In this document: positions 1-6,718 of the stretch, piece after piece | How the letters are laid out: every line of letters begins with the position of its first letter | Numbering within the stretch: the first letter of the stretch is position 1 | NCBI RefSeq assembly: GCF_937976295.1 | Contig: NZ_CALJRY010000255.1 | Location: 1 to 8,675, forward strand | Source of the DNA: an uncultured Rothia sp. | Lineage (GTDB): Bacteria > Actinomycetota > Actinomycetes > Actinomycetales > Micrococcaceae | DNA length: 8,675 bases | Reading direction: 5' to 3' | Program-made: the position numbers and the translations under genes | Notes under the pieces: model-generated | What the model saw: the letters and a program-made list of their open reading frames with translations, nothing else | Told to the model about the DNA's origin: nothing | Databases searched by the model: none

Positions 1-50
1 CGGGACCTCCATCTTACCAAGATGGCGCTCTACCACTGAGCTATCGGGGC
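1..50 (-). tRNA. tRNA-Thr (anticodon GGT), partial
   Basis: Read on the minus strand, the gene begins at base 50 with acceptor strand GCCCCGA. A D-arm follows (GCTC...GAGC around AGTGGTA), then an anticodon arm CCATC/GATGG enclosing the loop TTGGTAA. The anticodon is therefore GGT, which reads ACC/ACU threonine codons. After a five-base variable loop (AGGTC) only the start of the T-arm lies in the window. About 26 bases of the 3' part, including the T-loop and acceptor 3' strand, are cut off by the left edge. The arms present pair perfectly, so it looks functional. It has its own promoter just upstream. Confidence 0.93.
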
Positions 51-60
51 AACAGGTAAA

Positions 61-89
61 ACTATACAGGTCTTCAAGGATGCCCGCAA
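61..89 (-). promoter_or_regulatory. Promoter of tRNA-Thr
   Basis: On the minus strand a -35-like TTGCGG (84-89) is followed after exactly 17 bases by a -10-like TATAGT (61-66). Transcription would begin near base 54, a few bases before the mature tRNA 5' end at 50, so the precursor leader would be very short. Spacing and both hexamers fit a housekeeping sigma-factor promoter. This is inferred from sequence only. Confidence 0.6.
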
Positions 90-248
90 GCGGAAAAGCT
101 ATGGCATACGCCACATTTACGCTTACATGTTCCCCACACTGCCGCATGGGAGCCCAACATCGACCAAGAGCCCAGCATTGACCCAGCACCGCCACATTCG
201 CCCAGCGTCACCGCACCAGCTGACGCAAACACGCAGAGACCAACAGAA

Positions 249-291
249 CAAAGACCGGCAGGAGAGCGCATCACTCCCCTGCCGGTCTTTG
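249..291 (-). terminator. Intrinsic terminator downstream of the DEAD-box helicase
   Basis: A perfect 14-bp inverted repeat (249-262 with 278-291; core AAGACCGGCAGG) encloses a 15-base loop. Read on the minus strand, the 3' arm ends in TTTG and is followed by TTCTGTTGG, a broken but U-rich run. It lies about 90 bases after the helicase stop codon and before the tRNA-Thr promoter, so it would separate the two transcription units. Confidence 0.75.
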
Positions 292-301
292 AATCAGATA
301 C

Positions 302-345
302 GGATGACAAGGCTGCTAGCCGATAGCCTCAGCAGCCCCTCATCC
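302..345 (-). terminator. Second stem-loop after the helicase stop codon
   Basis: Two nested inverted repeats form one long hairpin. The outer 6 bp are GGATGA (302-307) with TCATCC (340-345). The inner 7 bp are GGCTGCT (311-317) with AGCAGCC (331-337). A small internal loop (CAA against CC) separates them. There is no U-run after it on either strand, so it may act as an mRNA 3'-end stabiliser or auxiliary terminator rather than a terminator on its own. It lies between the helicase stop and the stronger terminator at 249-291. Confidence 0.4.
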
Positions 346-380
346 CGCAGATCCGAGCTTAGCCGAAATCTTACGAAATC

Positions 381-2609
381 TTAGTAGCGCTTGCCTCGGC
401 CGCCGAAGTCGCGGCCACCGTCACGGTTACCGCGGTAGCCGCCATCGCGGCGGTTATCACGGCCACCGAAGTCACGACCGCCGAAGTCTCGGCCACCATC
501 ACGGTTGCCACGGTAGCCACCCTCACGACGGTTATCACGGCCGCCAAAGTCGCGACCACCAAAGTCACGGTCATTGCGCTTGCCGCCGAAGTCACGACGC
601 TTGAAGTCGCGGTCACCGCCGAAGTCACGGCCACCGTCACGGTTACCGCGGTAGCCACCCTCGCGGCGGCCACCGTCACGACGACCGCCCTCGCGGCGAT
701 CGAAGTCGCGGAAACCACCCTCACGACGGCCACCGCCGAAGCCGCGGCCACCGCCGCCGCCCTTGGGACCGTTGTCCTTGCGGATGTTGATGAACTCGCC
801 AGCAATCTTGGTGTCACGCAGACGGTCGAAGAAGTCGCGGGGCAGGTCCTCAGGCAGGCCAACAATGGTGAAGTGCTGGCGAATGTCGATGGAGCCAATC
901 TGGGAGCCCTTAATGCCACCCTCGTTAGCCAGTGCACCCACAATAGCGCCCGCGGTCACGCGGGAGGAACGGCCAACGTTCAGCTTGTAGTTGACCATAC
1001 CCTCATCATTGTGTGCGCGCTTTGCCTTGCGGCCGCCGCGATCCGAATCATCGTCGGAGAAGGGGCGGGACTTGTGGGCGATATCTTCGCTCTCATCAAG
1101 GAAGAAGGGGCGACCCTGCTGGGCGATAACAGCCAGTGCAGCTGCAATGTCCTCAGCGGTGGTGTCGTGCTCGTTCTCGTAGTCCTCGATAATCTGGCGG
1201 AAGAAGCTCAGATCCTCAGACTCGATGGTCTCGGTAATCTGCTGTGCGAAGCGCTGCTTACGGGTCTCGTTCACTGCCTCTGCGGTGGGCATGTGCATCG
1301 GCTCGACCTTCTGGCGGGTTGCCTTCTCAATCTGACGCAGCATGTACTTCTCACGCGGGGTGACGAAGAGGATTGCGGCACCTTCGCGACCTGCACGGCC
1401 GGTACGACCGATGCGGTGCACGTAGGACTCGGTGTCGTGGGGGATGTCGTAGTTGACGACCAGGGAGATACGCTCAACGTCCAGGCCGCGTGCCGCCACG
1501 TCGGTTGCCACGAGGATGTCGATGCGGCCGTCACGCAGGGCGTCAACGGTGCGCTCACGCAGCTGCTGGGGGATGTCACCGTTAATCGCTGCTGCCGCGA
1601 AACCGCGTGCCTTCAGCTTGTCGGCAACTTCCTCGGTTTCCTTCTTGGTACGCACGAAGACGATGATGCCGTCGTAGTTTTCGACCTCGAGCACGCGGGT
1701 CATTGCATCCAGCTTGTGGGAGTGCATGACCTGCATGTAGCGCTGGGTGATGTTTGCGCTGGTGGTGGTCTTAGCCTTGACTCGGATCTCGGTGGGGTCG
1801 TTCAGGTACTGCTGAGCGATCTTGCGGATCGAGTTGGGCATGGTTGCGGAGAAGAGCGCAACCTGCTTGCTGTCGGGGGTGCCTTCGAGGATCTTTTCCA
1901 CGTCTTCGGCGAAGCCCATGCGCAGCATTTCGTCTGCCTCATCGAGTACCAGGTACTGCAGGTTGGACAGGTCCAAAGAGCCCTTTTCCAGGTGGTCAAT
2001 CACGCGGCCGGGGGTACCGACGACGACCTGCGCACCGCGGCGCAGACCGGCCAGCTGCGGGCCGTAGGGGGAGCCACCGTAGATGGGCAGGACGGTGAAG
2101 TCCTCCATGTGGGTTGCGTAGGAGGAGAAGGCTTCTGCAACCTGCAGAGCCAGCTCGCGGGTGGGTGCCAGGACCAGAACCTGGGTGTCGCGGGAGACGC
2201 CGTTGATGTCGGCAAGTTCAGCCATGCGGGACAGTGCCGGCAGCGCGAATGCTGCGGTCTTACCGGTACCGGTCTGTGCCAGACCGACCACGTCGTGACC
2301 CTCAAGCAGCAGGGGGATGGTCTGTTCCTGAATGGGGGACGGCTTCTCGTAGCCTACCTCTTCCAGAGCCGCCAGGACGCGGGCGTCCAGGCCCAGGTCG
2401 GTGAAGCGTACGCCTTCTTCTTCAGCCTTTTCGGCGGTTTCTTCTGCGGTGGCCTCGGCTTCTGCGGGAGTTTCTGCAGTAGCTTCTGCAGTGGTTTCTT
2501 CTGCTTCTACAGCAGGGCTCTCAACGGTGTTCTCGGTGATGTTCTCAGTGGTCACAACGGTCTCTGCCTCGGCGTTCAGTTCGGCCGGGGTAGCAGTATT
2601 CTCAGTCAA
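381..2609 (-). CDS. deaD: DEAD-box ATP-dependent RNA helicase (DeaD/CsdA-like) with RGG-rich tail
   Basis: An RNA-unwinding ATPase that probably remodels structured mRNA or assembling ribosomes in the cytoplasm, as DeaD/CsdA proteins do. From the TTG start the protein has 742 residues. Residues 1-65 are Thr/Glu/Ala-rich and acidic. The helicase core follows: Q-motif about 69-97, Walker A AQTGTGKT 111-118, PTREL 149-153, TPGR 199-202, DEAD 223-226, SAT 254-256, ARGLD 373-377 and HRIGRTGR 398-405. All catalytic motifs are intact. Residues about 539-612 (VNYKLNVGRSS to INIRKD) resemble the DbpA-type RNA-binding domain. Residues 615-742 are a Gly/Arg/Asp/Phe/Tyr tail with three near-identical 17-residue repeats (649-665, 695-711, 721-737). 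I chose TTG at 2607-2609 because AGAGGA stands four bases before it. An in-frame ATG at 2693 would add 28 Cys/Trp-containing residues with no well-spaced ribosome-binding site. The gene appears monocistronic, with a long upstream leader. Confidence 0.93.
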   Translation of the reverse strand: MTENTATPAELNAEAETVVTTENITENTVESPAVEAEETTAEATAETPAEAEATAEETAEKAEEEGVRFTDLGLDARVLAALEEVGYEKPSPIQEQTIPLLLEGHDVVGLAQTGTGKTAAFALPALSRMAELADINGVSRDTQVLVLAPTRELALQVAEAFSSYATHMEDFTVLPIYGGSPYGPQLAGLRRGAQVVVGTPGRVIDHLEKGSLDLSNLQYLVLDEADEMLRMGFAEDVEKILEGTPDSKQVALFSATMPNSIRKIAQQYLNDPTEIRVKAKTTTSANITQRYMQVMHSHKLDAMTRVLEVENYDGIIVFVRTKKETEEVADKLKARGFAAAAINGDIPQQLRERTVDALRDGRIDILVATDVAARGLDVERISLVVNYDIPHDTESYVHRIGRTGRAGREGAAILFVTPREKYMLRQIEKATRQKVEPMHMPTAEAVNETRKQRFAQQITETIESEDLSFFRQIIEDYENEHDTTAEDIAAALAVIAQQGRPFFLDESEDIAHKSRPFSDDDSDRGGRKAKRAHNDEGMVNYKLNVGRSSRVTAGAIVGALANEGGIKGSQIGSIDIRQHFTIVGLPEDLPRDFFDRLRDTKIAGEFINIRKDNGPKGGGGGRGFGGGRREGGFRDFDRREGGRRDGGRREGGYRGNRDGGRDFGGDRDFKRRDFGGKRNDRDFGGRDFGGRDNRREGGYRGNRDGGRDFGGRDFGGRDNRRDGGYRGNRDGGRDFGGRGKRY
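399..665 (-). repeat. Coding repeats in the helicase RGG tail
   Basis: Three 51-base units encode R(E/D)GGYRGNRDGGRDFGG at 399-449, 477-527 and 615-665. They are interspersed with shorter RDFGGRD-type units. The DNA copies are close but not identical (for example GTCACGGTTACCGCGGTAGCC against ATCACGGTTGCCACGGTAGCC on the plus strand). This fits a low-complexity RNA-binding tail that grows and shrinks by in-frame recombination. Such Arg/Gly/aromatic tails are known in other proteins to bind RNA and to favour condensate formation; that role here is inferred. Confidence 0.75.
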
Positions 2610-2693
2610 TTTTTCCTCTATACGGTAGGGGTGGATAGCGCACGCTTTTCGGCGCTTACCGGGTGTCCCCTTCACGGCCCAGCCACACATCAT

Positions 2694-2719
2694 CCCCTGG
2701 GGAGTAGAGCGTCCAGGGG
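2694..2719 (-). other. Hairpin immediately upstream of in-frame ATG-ATG of the helicase frame
   Basis: CCCCTGG (2694-2700) pairs with CCAGGGG (2713-2719) around a 12-base loop. On the minus strand the stem is followed directly by two consecutive ATG codons (2688-2693) in frame with the helicase. A GGAGG lies just on the other side of the stem (plus-strand CCTCC, 2721-2725). The stem would either block initiation at these ATGs or bring the GGAGG close to them. Which one happens is not visible from the sequence. Confidence 0.4.
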
Positions 2720-3138
2720 TCCTCCGTTACCGGCGCATTCTGCAGAGGTGTTCTGCGGATGCTGCGGGTAGCGGCTTTTGCTGGGGGTGGTCTTGAATTT
2801 CTCGGCACATTATCCGCACGCCTGTTCGTGCTCTACGCTCGGCGCGCAGTAGTCCCTGTGATTCAGGGGTGTACAGGGTGGGTAATGCTCACATGCAATA
2901 TCACGTATTCCTGGTGGTTCGCCTTCCCGCTTACACGGCGGTGGTGTGTCTGTTACAGCAGACGCAGCAAAGACGCTGGACCAGAGATCGTTAAGAGAGG
3001 CCCTCGTGTGCGGTGTGAACCGCAAGTTTATGGGGCGTATCAATCGGTGATGGTGAGTACGGCGCACCTACAATTCCAGCACCACCTTGGGTGCCGGGTG
3101 CGCACAAGACCTTCATCGGGGGTTCCCGTGTTCTACCT

Positions 3139-3170
3139 AGTGTACCGTAGCGGCACCCATCTGACCTCAA
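3139..3170 (-). promoter_or_regulatory. Possible helicase promoter
   Basis: On the minus strand TACACT (3139-3144) followed by AGG looks like an actinobacterial -10 element. The nearest -35-like hexamer, TTGAGG (3165-3170), is 20 bases away, longer than the usual 16-18, so the call is weak. Transcription from here would start near 3132 and give a leader of about 520 bases. Confidence 0.3.
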
Positions 3171-3201
3171 AAGGTGCTTAAAACCTCATCTCTTAAAGGC
3201 G

Positions 3202-3233
3202 AGCGCCCACCCTGCACATGCAGAGTGGGCGCT
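3202..3233 (-). terminator. Terminator of the DUF2079 gene
   Basis: AGCGCCCAC (3202-3210) pairs with GTGGGCGCT (3225-3233). After a single mismatch the stem continues with CTGC/GCAG (3212-3215/3220-3223) to a small loop. It lies about 24 bases after the stop codon of the minus-strand membrane-protein gene. The minus-strand tail reads CGCCTTTAAG, so the U-run is short. It is probably an actinobacterial-style terminator that relies mainly on the strong stem. Confidence 0.6.
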
Positions 3234-3256
3234 AAAGATTCAGCTACCGCGGTGCG

Positions 3257-5116
3257 CTAGTCAACGCGACGCACAATATCAATCGTGCCGACGGTCGCGT
3301 ACTTAGCGTAGGAGTGGCCGTAGCGGTCAGCCGCGTACTGTGCGGCGTTGGTCGGCGGGTTGCCGCCCCAGGAGTTGCTCATGCGGTCGATAACCACGTA
3401 GTCGGGTGCGGGTTCACCGGTGTGACCGATCCAGTAGACGGTACGACCGGGAATCAGCTGGGTCAGAAGCGACAGGTCAGATGCAACAGTCACCCCTTCG
3501 GGCACCTTCTGGACGGCCTCCTGCTTCATCTGGTCAGTCGTAGTCAGCGCGGAGGCGGTGAACTGCGCATTACCCAGGGATGCGAGGGGCTGCTGGGAAC
3601 CGGGTACGAAAATCGGGGATGCGGCAAGGAAGAGCGCCACGGCGGGTAGGAGCCATACGGGCATGCGGCGTGCCAGTGCGGTCAGGCGGCTGGGCTCGGT
3701 GTTGGTCTGAGGCTCCTCGTCGGAGGCGCTATCGGCTACTCGCGCACCCGAACGCACCGGAATCGCGGCGGGAACCACGCCGTAGCGTACCCGCAGGACA
3801 GCGTCGAGCAGGGCGAGGAAGACGATGGGCATGAGCACGAGCGAGTAGTGCCAGGTGCTTGCCCAGTAGGATTCCATGGTGGAGAGCAGACGCCATGCTA
3901 GGGTCGGCAGGGCAATTGCCGCCAGAGGAGAAATCACCCAGAGGACCGCTCCGGTAATGAGCAGCAGGCCGAGGGTTGCAAGCTTGGTGTTGTTGCTGAG
4001 CATCTGCAGTGCTGAGCCGAAGGGGTCGCCCAGCGCTGCGGAGAAGTTCACCTTGTCGGCGTAGTCGAAGTTTCCGCCGCTATTGAAGTAGGGCAGAATC
4101 ACGTAGATGGCGACGACGGACCAGAAGACGCCCCACACCATGACCATGGTGGATTCGGCGACGGCGGGGGTGCGCGCCCAGGAGGAGTAGAGCTGCTGCA
4201 TGCGGGTGCGCATGGGGGCGGGAGTACCGGCGGAGAGGCGCGGCATCAGAATATCTACGGCGGTGCTCAGCCAGCCGGTGCGGATAAAGATAATCAGGCC
4301 GATGGCTGCGACAGTAATGCCCATATCTTCTTTGACGAAGGCAATGGGTAGAGCCCACCAGCAGGCGTAGGCGAGGTAGCGTGCGCGTTCGGTACCGCTC
4401 ACTCGTGAGGCGAGCACCAGGTAGCCGAGGCTCATGGCGAGCAGCGGCACGGCGAAGGCTACTTCGTGGAATTGGGCGGCGATAGCTTGCTGAACGCCGA
4501 AGCTGAGGGCGAATCCGGCGCCGAGTAGCAGACCGGTGATGGTCGGGATAACGCCCTGAAGTTTTGCGGATTGAGCGTTCTGCGTCGGTTCGCTCTTCTG
4601 GGCATCCTCAGTCTTCTGGGCGAGCGCGAAGGCACGCTGAGTGAAGCGCACAATGGCGAAGCTTGCGAAGGCGACCAGAGCATTCTGCACCACCAGCAGG
4701 GTGGTCGGCGAGGGGAACAGCGCGTAGATGGGTCCTAGAAGAACCAGAATCGGGTGGAAGTGGTCACCCCAGAGGTTGAAGTCGGGCCCCTTAATGGGCA
4801 CGACGGGCACGGAGAATTGCGAGTACGCCTGCGCCATCTGGGTGAAAATCGCCAGGTCCCAGGAGGGCGTAATCCAGTGCTTCATCTGCTGCAGCGAGTA
4901 GTAGGTGTACAACGCCATGACGGCGGCGGCAAGCAGCAGGCCGGGTAGTAGTTCGAGGGGGCGGATGCTCTTGACGCGCTCGGTGAGGGACTGACGCGGC
5001 TGTTTCTTGATGCGCTGAGTATTGGCGCGCTGAGTACGGCCCGCACCGGTGGCGGTGCTGTTCTTCTGTTCAGGTGCGTCAGTATTCGAGGATGCTTCGT
5101 GTGCTTCCGCTGCCAT
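3257..5116 (-). CDS. DUF2079 family polytopic membrane protein
   Basis: A predicted integral membrane protein of 619 residues. It has a long, charged, presumably cytoplasmic N-terminus (1-53), then roughly ten to twelve hydrophobic segments, including about 55-73, 122-158, 188-208, 216-236, 250-280, 325-342, 378-412, 425-440 and 487-505. A C-terminal domain of about 110 residues (510-619) is probably outside the membrane. Family hallmarks as I know them are SWDLAIF (85-91), GDHFHPI (117-123), QFHEVAF (215-221) and KED (262-264). The Asp/His/Glu residues in these loops resemble GT-C-type glycosyltransferases, but no biochemical function is established. A charged Ala/Gln/Glu/Lys-rich insert (165-187) separates two membrane segments. 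The ATG at 5116 is chosen because AGAAGGA lies five bases upstream; the frame is open 21 codons further without a better site. Its 5' end faces the glycosylase gene across about 215 bases. Confidence 0.82.
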   Translation of the reverse strand: MAAEAHEASSNTDAPEQKNSTATGAGRTQRANTQRIKKQPRQSLTERVKSIRPLELLPGLLLAAAVMALYTYYSLQQMKHWITPSWDLAIFTQMAQAYSQFSVPVVPIKGPDFNLWGDHFHPILVLLGPIYALFPSPTTLLVVQNALVAFASFAIVRFTQRAFALAQKTEDAQKSEPTQNAQSAKLQGVIPTITGLLLGAGFALSFGVQQAIAAQFHEVAFAVPLLAMSLGYLVLASRVSGTERARYLAYACWWALPIAFVKEDMGITVAAIGLIIFIRTGWLSTAVDILMPRLSAGTPAPMRTRMQQLYSSWARTPAVAESTMVMVWGVFWSVVAIYVILPYFNSGGNFDYADKVNFSAALGDPFGSALQMLSNNTKLATLGLLLITGAVLWVISPLAAIALPTLAWRLLSTMESYWASTWHYSLVLMPIVFLALLDAVLRVRYGVVPAAIPVRSGARVADSASDEEPQTNTEPSRLTALARRMPVWLLPAVALFLAASPIFVPGSQQPLASLGNAQFTASALTTTDQMKQEAVQKVPEGVTVASDLSLLTQLIPGRTVYWIGHTGEPAPDYVVIDRMSNSWGGNPPTNAAQYAADRYGHSYAKYATVGTIDIVRRVD

Positions 5117-5300
5117 AGGCGTCCTTCTCTCGGGGTGTATGTCCGGGCTACAGGCGCCCACGGAACGAGTGGAACGCACCGCCTATGTCGTGCCGGTATT
5201 GGCGTTCGTTCTCGCTCTACCTTTTAGAGTATCGCATTAGTGGCGTACCTGCCCTTCCTGCACTTTTTGTATCTTGTTCCTCAAATATCTACCCCGGATG

Positions 5301-5327
5301 TTGCCGCCCGGTTTGGGCGCATAGACT
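5301..5327 (+). promoter_or_regulatory. Promoter of a leaderless glycosylase mRNA
   Basis: A -10-like TAGACT (5322-5327) lies six bases before the GTG at 5334. This is the distance at which transcription normally starts, so mRNA and coding region would begin together. A -35-like TTGCCG (5301-5306) is only 15 bases upstream, which is short, so the -35 call is uncertain. No purine-rich ribosome-binding site lies before either GTG (5331 or 5334), as expected for leaderless translation, which is common in actinobacteria. Confidence 0.5.
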
Positions 5328-5333
5328 GGTGTG

Positions 5334-6593
5334 GTGAGTACGTTTCCTTCCTCAACCCCCGACGGTGTCACCCCTGACGGCACGACCCCCGGTAGCCGCC
5401 CGGCAGCGGGTGCGCGGCGCATCCGGCATCCTTTGGCGGCAGCCGGTGTGCCCTACGCGCCGGCGCTTGCGGATGCTCTTCACGAACCGCGTGTTCAGGT
5501 TCGTACTCTCTCCTCCGCCGCTTCGTCCCTTCCCGGTGCCCTGGCTCCCGAGGCGTGCGAGGTTGTGATTGAGCCGCATGTTCCGGTGCAGTTGGCGCAG
5601 ACGTTGGGGTCGTTGCGCCGCGGCGCTCAGGATCTTTCGTATCGTGCGCTGAGCCGCGCGGATGGTGCCGAGAGAATCTGGTTGACGGCTCGCACGCCGT
5701 TTCACGAGTTCCCTGCGGTGCTGTACACCGAACGCTTGGCGCAGCCCGCCGAGCTTCCGGAGAATCTTGCCGTTCTTCATCGTCTGCTGATGCGCCCGGT
5801 GCGTATTCGCCTCTGGGTTTCGTATAGTGCCGCAGACCAGCAGATGCAGGCGCGAGCCGACCTTCAGGCGTTAGCGCAGGAAATGACGTACTGGCTGGGG
5901 TTGCACGACCCCGCCGAACAGTTCGGCGCTCTACCTTCTTTTGAGTCTCTTCCGCCGCGTATTCAGCAGGCGTGGCGGCAGAATCCGGGGCTCCGCCTCA
6001 GCGCTTCGGGGCAGCTGGACCGGCAGATGCTCAACGCCATTGTGGAGCAGCGCATCACCCAGACCGAAGCGTTCAGGACCTTAGGCTGGGTTCTGCGAAA
6101 GTACGGCTCCCCCGCCCCTTCGACCGGGTTGGGGCATCAGCCGGAGGGGATGCGCGTCTACCCGAGCGCCCGGACCCTGGCGACGATTCCTACCTGGGAT
6201 TGGCATCGGGCGGGCGTGGATAAAAGCCGCTACGATACCGTGTACGCTTACGCTCGTTCCGCCGAGTCTCTGAAAAACATTGCGGCAGAAGGCGACATCA
6301 CCCAGCTGGCGCGGAGCCTACACACTGTGCGCGGCGTGGGCCCGTGGAGTATTTCCGAGGCTCTGCAGCGCGTGTGCGGGCACCCGGACGCCATCAGCGT
6401 GGGCGACTACCATCTGGCGCACGCGGTCGGTGAGCTGTTCACGGGTAAGCGCACCGATGATGCGGGAATGCTCGCCCTGCTGGCGCCCTACAGCCCGCAT
6501 CGGCAGCGTCTGGTACGGCTCATGCACGCTTCGGGCTTTTCGAAGCAGCGCTACGGGGCGCGCATGACCATTGAGGATCACCGCGACCGCTAA
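5334..6593 (+). CDS. AlkA-type DNA-3-methyladenine glycosylase (HhH-GPD superfamily)
   Basis: Probably a DNA glycosylase that removes alkylated purines from DNA as the first step of base excision repair. It is 419 residues from the GTG at 5334; a second GTG at 5331 would add one. The C-terminal half (about 225-405) has the HhH-GPD pattern. IVEQRIT (236-242) matches the conserved Gln-containing helix. RGVGPWS (333-339) is the helix-hairpin-helix turn. VGDYH (356-360) supplies the Asp expected to be catalytic, equivalent to the Asp in AlkA's DDY motif. The N-terminal half (about 50-190) is less conserved and may match the AlkA N-terminal beta domain; residues 1-30 are Pro/Thr/Gly-rich and probably disordered. 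The protein is longer than E. coli AlkA (282 residues). No methyltransferase or transcription-factor domain (Ada) is fused to it or adjacent. It stands alone, divergent from the DUF2079 gene and convergent with thioredoxin. The exact substrate cannot be told from sequence. Confidence 0.85.
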   Translation: MSTFPSSTPDGVTPDGTTPGSRPAAGARRIRHPLAAAGVPYAPALADALHEPRVQVRTLSSAASSLPGALAPEACEVVIEPHVPVQLAQTLGSLRRGAQDLSYRALSRADGAERIWLTARTPFHEFPAVLYTERLAQPAELPENLAVLHRLLMRPVRIRLWVSYSAADQQMQARADLQALAQEMTYWLGLHDPAEQFGALPSFESLPPRIQQAWRQNPGLRLSASGQLDRQMLNAIVEQRITQTEAFRTLGWVLRKYGSPAPSTGLGHQPEGMRVYPSARTLATIPTWDWHRAGVDKSRYDTVYAYARSAESLKNIAAEGDITQLARSLHTVRGVGPWSISEALQRVCGHPDAISVGDYHLAHAVGELFTGKRTDDAGMLALLAPYSPHRQRLVRLMHASGFSKQRYGARMTIEDHRDR

Positions 6594-6619
6594 CGCCCCC
6601 GCACCCCAACGAGGGTAAA

Positions 6620-6662
6620 AGGGGACGGGGCGCCTCTGCTTTTTAAGAGGGGACGGGGCGCC
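6620..6662. repeat. 15-base direct repeat of a terminator arm
   Basis: AGGGGACGGGGCGCC occurs twice, at 6620-6634 and 6648-6662, separated by 13 bases including TTTTT. The second copy is the left arm of the hairpin at 6651-6696. The first could pair with the same right arm (GCGCCCCGT, 6686-6694) instead. Confidence 0.8.
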
Positions 6663-6696
6663 CCCTGCCGGTTGTGCCGGCGGGTGCGCCCCGTTC
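6651..6696. terminator. Bidirectional terminator between convergent glycosylase and thioredoxin genes
   Basis: GGACGGGGCGC (6651-6661) pairs with GCGCCCCGTTC (6686-6696, one G-T pair). After a small bulge the stem continues with 6664-6671/6677-6684 to the loop TTGTG. It lies between the stops of two convergent genes (6593 and 6719). On the plus strand it is followed by AAGCTCTTTTGTGG, a modest U-run. On the minus strand the run is poor directly after this stem, but the alternative pairing with the upstream copy is followed by CCCCTTTTA. Confidence 0.75.
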
Positions 6697-6718
6697 AAGC
6701 TCTTTTGTGGTGGTGAGC

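Larger units (their letters stand above)
2610..3201 (-). promoter_or_regulatory. Gene-free stretch; probable long 5' leader of the helicase mRNA
   Basis: Between the helicase start and the terminator of the upstream gene, about 590 bases hold no convincing gene. The open frames on both strands have odd composition (many Cys, His and Trp) and no family I recognise. Several short hairpins could form in a minus-strand transcript: 2694-2700/2713-2719 (7 bp), 2742-2746/2752-2756 (5 bp), 2854-2859/2873-2878 (6 bp), 2948-2952/2959-2963 (5 bp) and 3009-3014/3019-3024 (6 bp, 4-base loop). No known riboswitch or housekeeping RNA (RNase P RNA, tmRNA, SRP RNA) was recognised. Long leaders on cold-inducible helicase mRNAs are known from E. 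coli deaD/csdA; the analogy is inference. Confidence 0.4.

Noticed and set aside
127..384. 85-codon plus-strand and 78-codon minus-strand frames before the helicase
   Set aside because: They run through the terminator hairpins and have no coding character or start signal.
399..665. CRISPR-like array, because of regularly repeated units
   Set aside because: The repeats are in frame within the helicase tail, unequal in spacing and encode a continuous protein; there are no unique spacers.
371..943. 190-codon minus-strand frame of Ala/Val/Thr repeats
   Set aside because: It is the shifted-frame reading of the repetitive RGG tail; the repeats make a long open frame without coding meaning.
873..2771. 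632-codon open frame on the plus strand, antisense to the helicase
   Set aside because: It mirrors the helicase codons on the opposite strand, is Val/Gly/Leu/Cys-rich with no recognisable domain, and has no ribosome-binding site. The helicase frame carries every expected motif.
2759..3181. 140-codon plus-strand frame in the helicase leader region
   Set aside because: Cys/Trp/Arg-rich, irregular composition, no ribosome-binding site and no family resemblance; the region reads better as a leader.
2610..3201. Housekeeping RNA (RNase P RNA, tmRNA, SRP RNA) or known riboswitch in the large gap
   Set aside because: None of the conserved core motifs that I know for these RNAs is present on either strand.
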